DNA of 54,799 bases from Acinetobacter halotolerans (GCF_004208515.1 NZ_SGIM01000016.1:1-54799), one strand, 5' to 3'; counted from the stretch's first letter, positions 45,423-54,650 are shown. Program-made: numbers and translations. The notes: generated by a model not told the origin, from the letters alone.

Positions 45423-46202
45423 TTACTTCTCGACGAAAGCACGTTCGATCACGTAATCACCCATCACGCCCATACGTGGTGATTCGACTAAACCATGCTG
45501 ATCAAGTAGCGCAGCTACATCTTTTAGGAAAGCTGGGCTGCCACAAAGCATTGCGCGGTCAGTTTCACGATTAAAACGAGGTAAACCAATTTTCTCAAAC
45601 AGTTCACCAGTCTCAATCGCTGTCGTTACACGACCTTGAGTGTGGAACGGTTCGCGCGTTACAGTTGGGTAGTAAATCAATTTATCTTTGATGCCTAATT
45701 CTTCAAAAAACTCATGGTTTGGAAGCTCATTGAGAATCAGGTCTTGGTAAGCAAGTTCTGAAATATAACGCGTACCATGCACCATGATGACTTTCTCAAA
45801 CTTTTCGTAAGTTTCAGGATCACGAAGTAAGGAAAGGAAAGGTGCAAGCCCTGTACCAGAAGATAAAAGATATAAATTTTTACCTGGTAGCAAATCATCG
45901 TGTACTAAAGTACCTGTCGGTTTTTTAGAAATCAGGATTTCATCGCCCACTTGTACTTTTTGTAAGATAGAGGTCAATGGACCGTCTTGGACTTTAATTG
46001 AGAAGAATTCTAACTCTTCTTCATAATTCGCACTTGCGATCGAATAAGCACGCATTAAAGGCTTGCCATTCACTTCAAGTCCGATCATCACGAACTGACC
46101 ATTTTTAAAACGTAGGCTCGTATCGCGTGTAGTTTTAAAGCTGAAAAGAGTGTCATTCCAGTGGTGAACATGAGTAATGCGTTCAACGTTAAAAGCAGCC
46201 AT
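45423..46202 (-). CDS. fpr: Ferredoxin/flavodoxin-NADP+ reductase
   Basis: 259 residues. The FAD-binding RAYSIASANYEEELEFFSIKV (RxYS motif about 50-53) is followed by the NADP domain GTGLAPFLSLLRDPETYE (about 107-124), MLCGSPAFLKDV and a C-terminus ending VIERAFVEK. This matches the bacterial subclass I FPRs such as that of Azotobacter (258 residues), which lack a terminal Tyr. It passes electrons between NADPH and ferredoxin or flavodoxin for Fe-S repair and oxidative-stress defence. No SoxR-type site was identified. Confidence 0.93.
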   Translation of the reverse strand: MAAFNVERITHVHHWNDTLFSFKTTRDTSLRFKNGQFVMIGLEVNGKPLMRAYSIASANYEEELEFFSIKVQDGPLTSILQKVQVGDEILISKKPTGTLVHDDLLPGKNLYLLSSGTGLAPFLSLLRDPETYEKFEKVIMVHGTRYISELAYQDLILNELPNHEFFEELGIKDKLIYYPTVTREPFHTQGRVTTAIETGELFEKIGLPRFNRETDRAMLCGSPAFLKDVAALLDQHGLVESPRMGVMGDYVIERAFVEK

Positions 46203-46302
46203 TAAAGGTCTCGATCACAGATAAAAGAAACAGATTGCTATTCTAATCTAAAATCATTCTCGATAAACTGAATATATTTAATTGTGTTTATCAGAAAAAG
46301 TG

Positions 46303-47043
46303 ATGAGTAACTCTGTAATGATGCCGATTATCGGTTATATGCATTCTCCTTATCGTGAGAAATTCGGTATCCCGAGACAACCAAATTTGGTACAAATCGA
46401 GTCATACATTGAGATGGTTGAACCTTATAATGATATTTTAGCGTTTGAGGGAATCGATGATTTTAGTCATTTGTGGTTATTGTGGCAGTTTCATGAGAAT
46501 AAACAAAATGATAGAGGACAGAATCAAACGCCTAAATTTCGTGCACAAGTCCGACCGCCACGTCTCGGTGGTAACCAAAAAATAGGTGTTTTTGCGACGA
46601 GAAGTATGTATCGTCCATCACCAATCGGCTTATCGGTGGTTCGTTTTCTTCGTGTCGAGAAGCACGGAAAAGTGATTCGTTTGTACGTCACAGGTAGTGA
46701 TTTATTACATGGCACACCAATTCTTGATATTAAGCCTTATATTCAATATTCAGATGCAATTGAGGGATCAATCAGTGGTTATGCTCAAGATGAGCCGATT
46801 CGTAAGGACGTCATATGGGCAGAAACTGCTTCGCTACAGCAAAAACAACTGTTAAATCAGGCTATTCTAGATAAAAAGATATTAGATGAACTTGAACAAG
46901 TGTTATCTTTAGATCCTCGTCCAGCCTATCAAGAAGATGCTGAGCGGGTGTATGGGATGCGTTTCGCTAACCTGAATATTCGTTTTACAGTCGATGAAAA
47001 AAATGTCACAGTGGTGAGTGTAGAGCAGTCCACTATAATTTAA
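46303..47043 (+). CDS. trmO: tRNA (t6A37) N6-methyltransferase TrmO (TsaA)
   Basis: Start at ATG 46303 (MSNSVMMPIIGYMHSPYREKFGIPRQ), with AGAAAAAG upstream; the frame can extend to a TTG at 46282. 246 residues. A single-sheet beta-barrel SAM enzyme: GYMHSPYREKFGIPRQP (about 9-25), FSHLWLLWQFHEN, RPPRLGG, IGVFATRSMYRPSPIGLSVV and DLLHGTPILDIKPYIQYSD are diagnostic. It methylates t6A37 of threonine tRNA. The final YGMRFANLNIRFTVDE is also conserved. Confidence 0.92.
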   Translation: MSNSVMMPIIGYMHSPYREKFGIPRQPNLVQIESYIEMVEPYNDILAFEGIDDFSHLWLLWQFHENKQNDRGQNQTPKFRAQVRPPRLGGNQKIGVFATRSMYRPSPIGLSVVRFLRVEKHGKVIRLYVTGSDLLHGTPILDIKPYIQYSDAIEGSISGYAQDEPIRKDVIWAETASLQQKQLLNQAILDKKILDELEQVLSLDPRPAYQEDAERVYGMRFANLNIRFTVDEKNVTVVSVEQSTII

Positions 47044-47056
47044 TTTAAAAATATAA

Positions 47057-48865
47057 ATGATTCATAAATTTGGGGAAATTACGGTCATGCAAGCTGAGGC
47101 AAAATTTGCAAACTTTTCTTTTACGATTGATGTGACTTGGTGCTTAGAGCAACTGCAAAAAGATGGTCGTATTACTGAACGAGATAAGTTGTTAATCCAA
47201 ACCACACACCGTCAAAAAGAACAATTGAAATGGCATCCCTTACAATGGATTGCCAATTTTAATATAAAAGATCAGTTAAATCCTGCTGCAACGCTAACTC
47301 TGCATCGTTTGTGTCAGTGGTTGGCGGAAAAGGCAGCTTTGCCATTATTCGTGATTGATCCTTTAAAAGCGGATGTCGCTGCTTTAACCAGTGTGATGTC
47401 GCAAGAGTTCGCGGTTAGAAATCATATTTTGGCTGTTGAAGTACATGCAGATCGTATTTTGATTGGTACGGATCAACCTTTTACTTCGGAATGGGAAAAT
47501 AACTTACAGCGTAGTTTGGCACCTAAAAAGATTGAGCGAGTTTTATTAAATCCTGAACAATTACAACGTTATCTGCATGAATATTATCAAGTCAGTCGTG
47601 CTGTAAACTCGTCACAAAATACCAGTGCTTTTGATCGTGATAATAAAGGTGTTGAGGCTCTATTACAGTTAGGGGATACGCAAACCCCTGATGCGAATGA
47701 TCAACATATTGTGAAGCTAGTGGATTGGGTGCTGCAATTTGCCTTTGAACAAGGCGCAAGCGATATTCACTTAGAACCAAGAAAAGACAAAGGCAAGGTG
47801 CGTTTTCGTATCGATGGTGTTTTGCACACCATTTATAATATGCCTGCAAATACACTGACCGCCGTGATTTCGCGGATCAAAATATTGGGTCGAATGAATG
47901 TCGCAGAAAAACGTAAACCTCAAGATGGTCGTTTAAAAACACGCACCCCAAAAGGTCAAGAAACTGAATTACGTCTTTCAACCTTACCTACGGCATTTGG
48001 CGAAAAGTTGGTAATGCGTATTTTCGATCCAGAAGTCTTGGTTCGCAGTTTTCAGCAGCTTGGTTTTGAGGGGCACTTATTACAGAGCTGGCAAGCACTG
48101 ACTCAGCACAGTCACGGTATTATCTTAGTGACAGGGCCTACAGGTTCGGGTAAAACCACGACGCTTTATTCCTCTTTAAAACAACTGGCAACAGAACAAG
48201 TCAACGTATGTACCATTGAAGACCCGATAGAGATGCTTGAGCCGAGCTTTAACCAAATGCAGGTAAATCCCAATATTGAACTGGGCTTTGCCGATGGGGT
48301 TCGTGCCTTAATGCGTCAAGATCCTGATATTATTATGGTCGGGGAAATTCGAGACCATGATACTGCCAATATGGCAATTCAAGCAGCATTAACAGGACAT
48401 TTAGTGCTATCAACGCTTCATACCAATGATGCACCATCAAGCTTGACACGCTTACATGATTTAGGTGTGCAGCCATTTTTAACCGCAGCCACAATTCTTG
48501 GTGTGCTTGCGCAACGTTTAGTGCGTCAATTGTGCCCACACTGCAAGCAAGAAACTGCAATCAATGAGCAGGAATGGGAACACTTAACATTCGATTACAT
48601 CATGGACATGCCAAGTACCATGTATAAAGCGGTCGGTTGTGAAGTATGCCGACAGACGGGATATAAAGGTCGAGTGGGTATTTATGAATTTATGCCCGTA
48701 AGTTTGGAGTTGAAAACTTTGATTAGTGCAAATGGCACATTAAATGATTTGAAAGCTCAAGCGAAAAAAGAAGGGGTTGAGCCTTTAAGGATTGCGGGGG
48801 CACGTAAAGTTATAGAGGGCGTAACGACTTTAGAGGAAGTGCTACGAGTTGTTCCTTTAAATTAA
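47057..48865 (+). CDS. GspE/PilB-family secretion or pilus ATPase
   Basis: 602 residues (592 from ATG 47087). The N-terminal 20-200 is a MshEN-like domain. The ATPase core has ASDIHLEPRKDKGKVRFRIDG (about 236-256, N2), Walker A GPTGSGKTTT (about 360), the Asp box IEDPIEM, Walker B PDIIMVGEIRD (about 422) and a His box TLHTNDAPSS. A zinc-binding CPHC...CEVC pair near 492-530 is typical of GspE/PilB. It is not accompanied by gspF, gspG or pilC/pilD, so it is a solitary copy. It could serve type II secretion, whose parts are scattered in Acinetobacter, or pili. Confidence 0.88.
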   Translation: MIHKFGEITVMQAEAKFANFSFTIDVTWCLEQLQKDGRITERDKLLIQTTHRQKEQLKWHPLQWIANFNIKDQLNPAATLTLHRLCQWLAEKAALPLFVIDPLKADVAALTSVMSQEFAVRNHILAVEVHADRILIGTDQPFTSEWENNLQRSLAPKKIERVLLNPEQLQRYLHEYYQVSRAVNSSQNTSAFDRDNKGVEALLQLGDTQTPDANDQHIVKLVDWVLQFAFEQGASDIHLEPRKDKGKVRFRIDGVLHTIYNMPANTLTAVISRIKILGRMNVAEKRKPQDGRLKTRTPKGQETELRLSTLPTAFGEKLVMRIFDPEVLVRSFQQLGFEGHLLQSWQALTQHSHGIILVTGPTGSGKTTTLYSSLKQLATEQVNVCTIEDPIEMLEPSFNQMQVNPNIELGFADGVRALMRQDPDIIMVGEIRDHDTANMAIQAALTGHLVLSTLHTNDAPSSLTRLHDLGVQPFLTAATILGVLAQRLVRQLCPHCKQETAINEQEWEHLTFDYIMDMPSTMYKAVGCEVCRQTGYKGRVGIYEFMPVSLELKTLISANGTLNDLKAQAKKEGVEPLRIAGARKVIEGVTTLEEVLRVVPLN

Positions 48866-48881
48866 TCATGTTCTTACAAGC

Positions 48882-48912
48882 AAAAAAAAGCAGTACGCGC
48901 TGACATACTGCT
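48882..48912 (-). terminator. Terminator of hemP
   Basis: 7-bp arms AGCAGTA/TACTGCT (48889-48895, 48906-48912). On the minus strand the hairpin is followed by eight T residues. Confidence 0.75.
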
Positions 48913-48947
48913 ATTCCCACGTTTATTATTCTCCGATTTTTATTCTA

Positions 48948-49118
48948 TTATTTTGTTAAAATTAAACGATTATTGCGAGTTAAACGTAAGCGATATTCTT
49001 CTCCAGCATGCATAATTCGGATTTCACGTCCTAAGGCAAAAAGGTTGTTTGAATGTAGCATTGGTAATGAATGGTTTGAGTCTGTGCTACGAGTGAAAAG
49101 GTTAAATGGTGCGTTCAT
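48948..49118 (-). CDS. hemP: Hemin uptake protein HemP
   Basis: A 56-residue gene found by reading the minus strand: MNAPFNLFTRSTDS..., ending LRLTRNNRLILTK. The C-terminal block GREIRIMHAGEEYRLRLTRN is the HemP family signature (about 30-49). Start ATG 49118 has GGAG 10 bases upstream. HemP genes normally sit before a TonB-dependent heme receptor and are needed for heme use, in some species as a transcriptional activator of the receptor; here it stands alone. A near-perfect Fur box and a TTGACA promoter element precede it. Confidence 0.88.
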   Translation of the reverse strand: MNAPFNLFTRSTDSNHSLPMLHSNNLFALGREIRIMHAGEEYRLRLTRNNRLILTK

Positions 49119-49150
49119 TTGTTATGCTCCGTGGTATGTCTTTTAATGTT

Positions 49151-49184
49151 TTAAATGATAATCATTATCGAATACACCTGTCAA
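49151..49184 (-). promoter_or_regulatory. hemP promoter with Fur box
   Basis: TTAAATGATAATCATTATC (49151-49169) matches the Fur consensus at 16 of 19, including the perfect core GATAATCATTATC. On the minus strand a TTGACA -35 (49184-49179) is followed after 18 bases by TATCAT inside the Fur box. Fur would cover the -10. Confidence 0.82.
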
Positions 49185-49294
49185 CGTAAATTTTGTGGAT
49201 TTACAAAATCATTTATTATTTTTGTTTTAGACGTGTGAAAGCCTGAACAAATTACTTAAAATTGCAAGTTAAAGATGAGAGATTTCAGACGCTA

Positions 49295-50206
49295 ATGTCA
49301 AAAAATACAGTCCATGTTGCGATCGCAATTTTATTACATAAATCAAAAATATTGGTGGGATGGCGACAGGCGAGTCAACATCAAGGCAATAAACATGAGT
49401 TTCCTGGTGGGAAGGTTGAGCAGGATGAAACGCCTGAACAAGCGTGTCGTCGTGAAATATACGAAGAAGTCGGTATAGGCATAAAAAATTGGCATGTTTT
49501 TGATGTGATACGACATGAATATGATGATGTGATTGTTCATTTACATTTATTTCATGCTTATGTCCCCGATGAGCTACTTGATCTGATCCATCAACCATGG
49601 ACTTGGTATAGTCGAGATCAGTTAGCAGAGCTTAACTTTCCTAAAGCGAATACGCAGATTGTTCAAAGGTTAATGTGGCCGCACTTGATTAAAGTCAGTT
49701 CGGAACTCATGGCACTGCCTGAAAGTGATTGTTTGTTGTATTGGCGTATGCAGCCTCAAGATGTTGATCAAATCGAAGCACAATTATTCACTTTATCTGA
49801 TGAGCAACTTCAAAAATTAATGCTTAATTTTGATATTTGGCAGAAATTAGCTACCGTACTTCAAACTAAAATACAAACGATCCATCTAAAACAATCACAA
49901 TTATTAAGTTTAAAAAAAGGTGAGCTACCTGTAGGAAAACGTTTGATTGCAGCATGCCATGATGCAGTGTCTTTACAGCATGCTCACGTGATTGGTTGTG
50001 ATGCAGTGCTGTTAAGTCCTGTGAATGCAACAGAAACCCACCCTGATGCAAGGATATTAGGTTGGGCCGGTTTCAGCGAATTAGCAAAGGAAAGCCATCT
50101 GCCTGTGTTTGCTTTGGGGGGAGTGGCTCCTGAAGATATAGAACAAGCCCAAAAACATCACGCTTATGGGCTTGCTGGAATTCGACAGTTTGAATCACTA
50201 AATTGA
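49295..50206 (+). CDS. Nudix hydrolase fused to a ThiE/TenI-like domain
   Basis: Start at ATG 49295 (MSKNTVHVAIAILLHKSKILVGWR); a TTG at 49262 is a poorer choice. 303 residues. The N-terminal MutT-type domain (1-130) has a complete Nudix box from GGKVEQDETPEQACRRE to IYEEVGIG. The C-terminal domain (about 165-303) is thiamine-phosphate-synthase-like: HAHVIGCDAVLLSPVNAT, GWAGFSELAKESHLPVFALGGVAPEDIEQA and GLAGIRQF. The pyrophosphate-binding residues of true ThiE are not all evident. MutT-type cleaning of 8-oxo-dGTP is likely; the C-terminal role is unknown. Confidence 0.87.
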   Translation: MSKNTVHVAIAILLHKSKILVGWRQASQHQGNKHEFPGGKVEQDETPEQACRREIYEEVGIGIKNWHVFDVIRHEYDDVIVHLHLFHAYVPDELLDLIHQPWTWYSRDQLAELNFPKANTQIVQRLMWPHLIKVSSELMALPESDCLLYWRMQPQDVDQIEAQLFTLSDEQLQKLMLNFDIWQKLATVLQTKIQTIHLKQSQLLSLKKGELPVGKRLIAACHDAVSLQHAHVIGCDAVLLSPVNATETHPDARILGWAGFSELAKESHLPVFALGGVAPEDIEQAQKHHAYGLAGIRQFESLN

Positions 50207-50214
50207 ATAGAAGC

Positions 50215-50775
50215 TTATAGCCCTTGAATCGCTCTTCTCGCTTCTTGGGCTTTTACAGGGTGGTTGCGTGCTTCGCTGGCACGGAGAACGATTAACCAGA
50301 GTTGCTTCTTCATGCTATTGCTCTGCGCATAAGTGATACCACGACGAGCCAGTGCTTCAGCATTTGCATATTGTTTACGCTGATCTGCGATTAATCCTAA
50401 ATATAAATAGGTCTCCGCCGCTTGAGGCGCGATACGTTGAGCTTGAAGTGCAAAACGTTCTGCTTCTGTAAACTGCTTTTGCTTATACGCCGTTTGGGTT
50501 TTTTGCATAAGTGTTCTAAAAGCAGGTAACTGTGAACCATCGTTACTAAATCGTTGCTGAACTTTTTGCTCAGGCACGATGACAGGCACAGTTTGGCGCT
50601 TAATCTCTTTATGGTCATAAGGGATAACTTTGACACCAGAAGAAGGAGGGCTAACCTTCTTCTCGCTATCAGCAGTGGCCTTAGGCGGTGGTGTTTGAGG
50701 CGCTGAGCGATCTGGTGTAGTCGTACAGCCAGTTAATATAAGTATTCCAATAGCGAAAGTTACTTTCTTAATCAT
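50215..50775 (-). CDS. lpoP: TPR lipoprotein, probable PBP1B activator LpoP
   Basis: Start at ATG 50775 (MIKKVTFAIGILILTGC; Cys17 lipid site), with AAAGGATG upstream; a TTG two codons earlier is less likely. 186 residues: signal, a Pro/Ser/Lys-rich linker (about 20-80), then two to three TPR-like helix pairs (AYKQKQFTEAERFALQAQRIAP, AETYLYLGLIADQRKQYANAEALA). It lies 19 nt after mrcB on the same strand. In Pseudomonas the TPR lipoprotein beside ponB/mrcB is LpoP, an outer-membrane activator of PBP1B; the same role is inferred here. Confidence 0.72.
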   Translation of the reverse strand: MIKKVTFAIGILILTGCTTTPDRSAPQTPPPKATADSEKKVSPPSSGVKVIPYDHKEIKRQTVPVIVPEQKVQQRFSNDGSQLPAFRTLMQKTQTAYKQKQFTEAERFALQAQRIAPQAAETYLYLGLIADQRKQYANAEALARRGITYAQSNSMKKQLWLIVLRASEARNHPVKAQEARRAIQGL

Positions 50776-50794
50776 GTCCAATCATCCTTTAAGA

Positions 50795-53194
50795 TTAGTT
50801 ATCACCGCTATAACTACCGCTTGAAATAACGCGTGTAGAGGTGTGATTGGATAAATCTGTATCCATTTGGTTTTCAGTCTCACGAATATAATTACCGATG
50901 CTGTCATCATCAGTTGCTCCATCCGTTTGAGGCATATAGGTTGGTTCAACTTCGTAATGAGATTGCCCACAGAGCGTTGCACGACGCGGCACAGTTTGAC
51001 GGAGCAGTGGAATATACATCGCTCCCTCACAACCTTGAGCAGAAAGATCGCCGCTGGTACGGTCAATCCACTGCCATTGTACATTGTCTGTTTGGCGTAG
51101 ATTGACAGGTTCTTGGCGAAGTTGTTTCATCACATTGGTCCAAACTGGGAGCGCTCCAGAAGAACCTGTTAAACCTGTCACTTTGTTATCATCTAGACCT
51201 AACCAAACGACAGCAACATGATTGCCTGAATAACCAGCAAACCAAGAGTCTCGGGTATCATTGGTTGTACCTGATTTTCCAGCAAGATTTAATGATTCAG
51301 GTAAACTGTTGTACGCAGAGCGACCAGTCCCAGTGCGCATTACTTGTTGTAAACCATAGTTTAAAATATAAGCGGCAGCTGGGTCGATAGTTTGCTGAAC
51401 ATTTAAACCATATCGATCGAGCAAACGACCTTGCGCATCAACCACAGTACGAATCGAACGCGGTGGATATTTGAAACCACCCGTTGCAAAGTTACCATAA
51501 ATGCCAAGCACTTCCATCGGTGACATATTGACTGCCCCTAAATAAATCGATGGATATGCTGGGATATCTGAGCTGACACCAAATTGCTTTAACTTATTGC
51601 TAAATGTTGATAGACCAAACTCATTCGCTAAGCGCACAGTAGAAAGGTTATAAGAATTCGCCAAAGCTTGCTGCATTGGCACAACCCCATTTTCATTACC
51701 ACTATAGTTCTTTGGTGACCAACCTTTACCACCATCAATCGGGATATTCACCGCAGTATCTTCAATCGGACTCGCCCAAGTATAGCGACCAGATTCAATT
51801 GCATTGAGATAAATGACAGGTTTCAAGAGGGAGCCAACTTGACGCTTTGCATCAAGTGTACGGTTAAAACCTGTAAAGTCTTGTGTTGAGCCGACGGCTG
51901 CAATCAGCTCACCATTTTCAGGATGTGCTACTAAAACGGCACCTTGTAAATTTTTCAAACGTGCTGGATTTCTTTGTGCTAAACGTTCTACAGAATTTTT
52001 AAACACGTTTTGAACTTTGGTTTGTGCAATTGGGTCAAGGGTGGTGAAGATCCTTAAACCTTGATTGGTGATATCGCTTTCTTGATATTCTGTGCGTAAT
52101 TGACGACGTACAATATCAAGGAAATCAGGGAATTTTGCAGGGCCTAAAGTTGGTTTGCTGATGACATTTAGAGGACGTGCAATCTCATCTTGATATTCAG
52201 CTTCTGTTAAATATCCCATCACCATCATATTATTTAACACAACATCACGACGTTTTTTTGCATTTTCAGGATTGCGCCAAGGGTTGTATAACGATGGACC
52301 TTGAACCAAACCGACTAGGAATGCTTGTTGTGAAATGTTGAGCTCGCGCAATGGCAAGCCAAAATAAAACTGTGAAGCGAGGCCATAGCCATTAATTGAA
52401 TAATTGCCATTCTGGCCTAAATTTACTTCATTGAGATAAGTTTCAAGAATTTCATCTTTGCTGTAATGAAACTCAATTAATAAAGCCATTAGGGCTTCAT
52501 TTACTTTACGTTTAAGTGTTTTCTCAGGAGAAAGGTAAAAGTTCTTTACCAATTGTTGCGTTAAAGTCGAACCACCTTGGCGTCGACCTCCTGTCGCATT
52601 ACTTACCAATGCACGCGCTGTTCCTCTAACAGAAACACCATGATGATGGTAGAAGTTACGATCTTCTGTTGAAATTAATGCTTCGATGAGTGTTTTTGGT
52701 ACTCTATCTAATTTAATCAGTACGCGATCTTCATTATGTTGTGGATAAATACCGCCAATCAATAAAGGCTCTAAGCGTGCGATTCCCGTACTTGACGGCT
52801 TAGTCGAACGGATATCTCCAACACGATCACTTGAGAAACCGATTTCAAGTACTTGTTCAGGTTCGGTACTATCACCATAGTCAAAACCACGAGTGTGGAC
52901 ATATAACTTATTGCCTTGCGTGACATAACTACCTGATTTATCGTAGTTCGATGTATTCTTATAACCCAATAATTTCAATTCTTGAACGAAATTGTCTTGA
53001 GTAATAGGCGCATTCGCATAAATCTCTAGAGGACGAGCAAAAACTTTAGCCGGAATATCCCAGCGCTGGCCTTCAAACTTATTACGAATAATACTATCTA
53101 ACCGAATTAGGTAGATACTAAAGGCAACAAAAATACCAATCACTAAAATCGAAAAAATTAGCGTTATAAAACCGATACCACGTTCACACTTCAT
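50795..53194 (-). CDS. mrcB: Penicillin-binding protein 1B (bifunctional peptidoglycan synthase)
   Basis: 799 residues, inner-membrane class A PBP. One membrane helix (about 8-29) is followed by a UB2H-like regulatory domain (about 50-150). The GT51 glycosyltransferase has EDRNFYHHHGVSVRGTAR (about 176-193) and GGSTLTQQLVKNFYLS. The transpeptidase has SLLK (active Ser near 455), SYN (near 511) and KSGTTND (near 642). The C-terminal tail is Ser/Asn-rich. It polymerises and crosslinks glycan strands. It forms an operon with the downstream TPR lipoprotein that probably activates it. Confidence 0.95.
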   Translation of the reverse strand: MKCERGIGFITLIFSILVIGIFVAFSIYLIRLDSIIRNKFEGQRWDIPAKVFARPLEIYANAPITQDNFVQELKLLGYKNTSNYDKSGSYVTQGNKLYVHTRGFDYGDSTEPEQVLEIGFSSDRVGDIRSTKPSSTGIARLEPLLIGGIYPQHNEDRVLIKLDRVPKTLIEALISTEDRNFYHHHGVSVRGTARALVSNATGGRRQGGSTLTQQLVKNFYLSPEKTLKRKVNEALMALLIEFHYSKDEILETYLNEVNLGQNGNYSINGYGLASQFYFGLPLRELNISQQAFLVGLVQGPSLYNPWRNPENAKKRRDVVLNNMMVMGYLTEAEYQDEIARPLNVISKPTLGPAKFPDFLDIVRRQLRTEYQESDITNQGLRIFTTLDPIAQTKVQNVFKNSVERLAQRNPARLKNLQGAVLVAHPENGELIAAVGSTQDFTGFNRTLDAKRQVGSLLKPVIYLNAIESGRYTWASPIEDTAVNIPIDGGKGWSPKNYSGNENGVVPMQQALANSYNLSTVRLANEFGLSTFSNKLKQFGVSSDIPAYPSIYLGAVNMSPMEVLGIYGNFATGGFKYPPRSIRTVVDAQGRLLDRYGLNVQQTIDPAAAYILNYGLQQVMRTGTGRSAYNSLPESLNLAGKSGTTNDTRDSWFAGYSGNHVAVVWLGLDDNKVTGLTGSSGALPVWTNVMKQLRQEPVNLRQTDNVQWQWIDRTSGDLSAQGCEGAMYIPLLRQTVPRRATLCGQSHYEVEPTYMPQTDGATDDDSIGNYIRETENQMDTDLSNHTSTRVISSGSYSGDN

Positions 53195-53426
53195 AGATTT
53201 GCGTTAAAACCAAAACAATGGGGGTAATGATGCGATAGCTTATAAGTAATTTGCAATCACAAAACTGTGAATAAATAGCAACATGCAATAAAAAAATTCA
53301 GAAACTATTGATATTCATCGTATAAAAATAATGAATAGACATTTTTATACTTTTTAATCAATCATCAACGCAACAATGATTGTTAGTGATATGATAGGCG
53401 GGAATCGCAGCGGAGCCAAATTTTTC

Positions 53427-54335
53427 GTGCAAATTTCACATAAATCCTTTCGAAATATTGGTCTAATTGGGCGGCCAGATAAATATTCTGTTGTAGAAAC
53501 GTTATGTTTAATCCATGATCATTTGATTACTTTGGGTTTAAATCCTGTTTTTGATCAGGAAACATCTAAACTTGTACCCTATAGCCATGGGCAGACTGTT
53601 AGTCGAAATTTACTAGGTGAAGTTGTTGATTTAGTGATTGTAGTGGGGGGCGATGGTTCGCTACTCCATGCTGCTCGTGCGTTAGTGCGGCATAATACAC
53701 CTGTAATCGGGATTAACCGTGGTCGATTGGGCTTTTTAACTGACATTAAACCAGCTGAAGCGATTTTTAAACTCGATCAAGTTCTACAAGGTCATTTCCA
53801 ATTGGATCGCCGTTTCTTACTAGAAATGGAAGTTCGTACCAATGGTGAAACGATTTATGATGCTATTGCGCTCAATGATGTCGTTCTGCATTCAGGTAAA
53901 TCTGTTCATATGATTGATTTTGAGCTGAATATTGATGGGCAGTATGTATATCGTCAGCATAGTGACGGTTTAATTGTTTCGACACCAACAGGTTCAACTG
54001 CATATTCGCTTTCAGGTGGTGGACCAATTGTGCATCCAAGTATGGATGCAATTGCTTTAGTACCGATGCACCCGCATACATTGTCATCTCGCCCCATTGT
54101 TGTCGGTGGTCAAAGTGAGATCAAAATTGTTATTCGAGAAAATCGTGTTTTACCAATGGTGAGTGCAGATGGCCAACATAGTGTTGCACTAAATGTCGGG
54201 GATAGTGTGCATATTCGTAAACATCCGTTTAAACTTAGCTTATTACATCCGCCTGGCTATGACTTTTATATGGCATGTCGTACCAAATTGGGATGGAACC
54301 AAGACTTTGAATCTTTTCAGCAGGACGACTCATGA
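53427..54335 (+). CDS. nadK: NAD kinase
   Basis: Phosphorylates NAD to NADP with ATP. Start put at GTG 53427 (GGAG about 11 bases upstream), giving 302 residues beginning MQISHKSFRNIGLIGRPDK; the open frame extends to ATG 53376 but the extra 17 residues are not family-like. Motifs: VVGGDGSLLHAARAL (about 74-88, the GGDG active site), GINRGRLGFLTDI, NDVVLHSG, and the second conserved segment SDGLIVSTPTGSTAYSLSGGGPI (two parts, about 187-209). The last base overlaps the next gene's ATG. Confidence 0.95.
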   Translation: MQISHKSFRNIGLIGRPDKYSVVETLCLIHDHLITLGLNPVFDQETSKLVPYSHGQTVSRNLLGEVVDLVIVVGGDGSLLHAARALVRHNTPVIGINRGRLGFLTDIKPAEAIFKLDQVLQGHFQLDRRFLLEMEVRTNGETIYDAIALNDVVLHSGKSVHMIDFELNIDGQYVYRQHSDGLIVSTPTGSTAYSLSGGGPIVHPSMDAIALVPMHPHTLSSRPIVVGGQSEIKIVIRENRVLPMVSADGQHSVALNVGDSVHIRKHPFKLSLLHPPGYDFYMACRTKLGWNQDFESFQQDDS

Positions 54336-54604
54336 ATATTGAACAAATGCTCGCTATTTTAAATCCTGAGATTGTTGAGCGTCTAAAAACTGCCGTTGAA
54401 ATTGGTAAATGGCCAAATGGTATCGCTTTGACCAAAGAGCAGCGCGAAATTTGTATGCAAGCTGTGTATGCATGGGAAATGGAAAACCTTCCAGAAGAAC
54501 AGCGTAGTGGTTATATCGATCGTGGTACGAAAGAAGAAGGCGAGGAGTGTGATGATGATCATCACAAAAATGAACCTGAGTTTAAACCGATTCGATTTGT
54601 GTAA
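54332..54604 (+). CDS. DUF1315 (YeaC-like) protein
   Basis: 90 residues. MLAILNPEIVERLKTAVEIGKWPNG (about 6-30) and ALTKEQREICMQAVYAWE match the DUF1315 family; the acidic/His tail (ECDDDHHKNEPEFKP) is typical as well. The ATG overlaps the nadK stop (ATGA), so translation is coupled. The function is unknown; the pairing with nadK suggests a shared transcript. Confidence 0.88.
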   Translation: MNIEQMLAILNPEIVERLKTAVEIGKWPNGIALTKEQREICMQAVYAWEMENLPEEQRSGYIDRGTKEEGEECDDDHHKNEPEFKPIRFV

Positions 54605-54619
54605 ACTGCTTGTCTAAAC

Positions 54620-54650
54620 AAATGCTCCTAAATATTAAGGAGCATTTTTT
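54620..54650 (+). terminator. Rho-independent terminator after nadK-yeaC
   Basis: 10-bp perfect arms (54620-54629, 54638-54647), 8-nt loop, T6 run. Confidence 0.9.

Noticed and set aside
50782..51084. 100-codon frame inside the mrcB 3' end
   Set aside because: An alternative frame of mrcB, which has all its motifs and a clear stop.
53376..53426. N-terminal extension of NadK to ATG 53376
   Set aside because: The extra 17 residues are not family-like; GTG 53427 gives the expected length.
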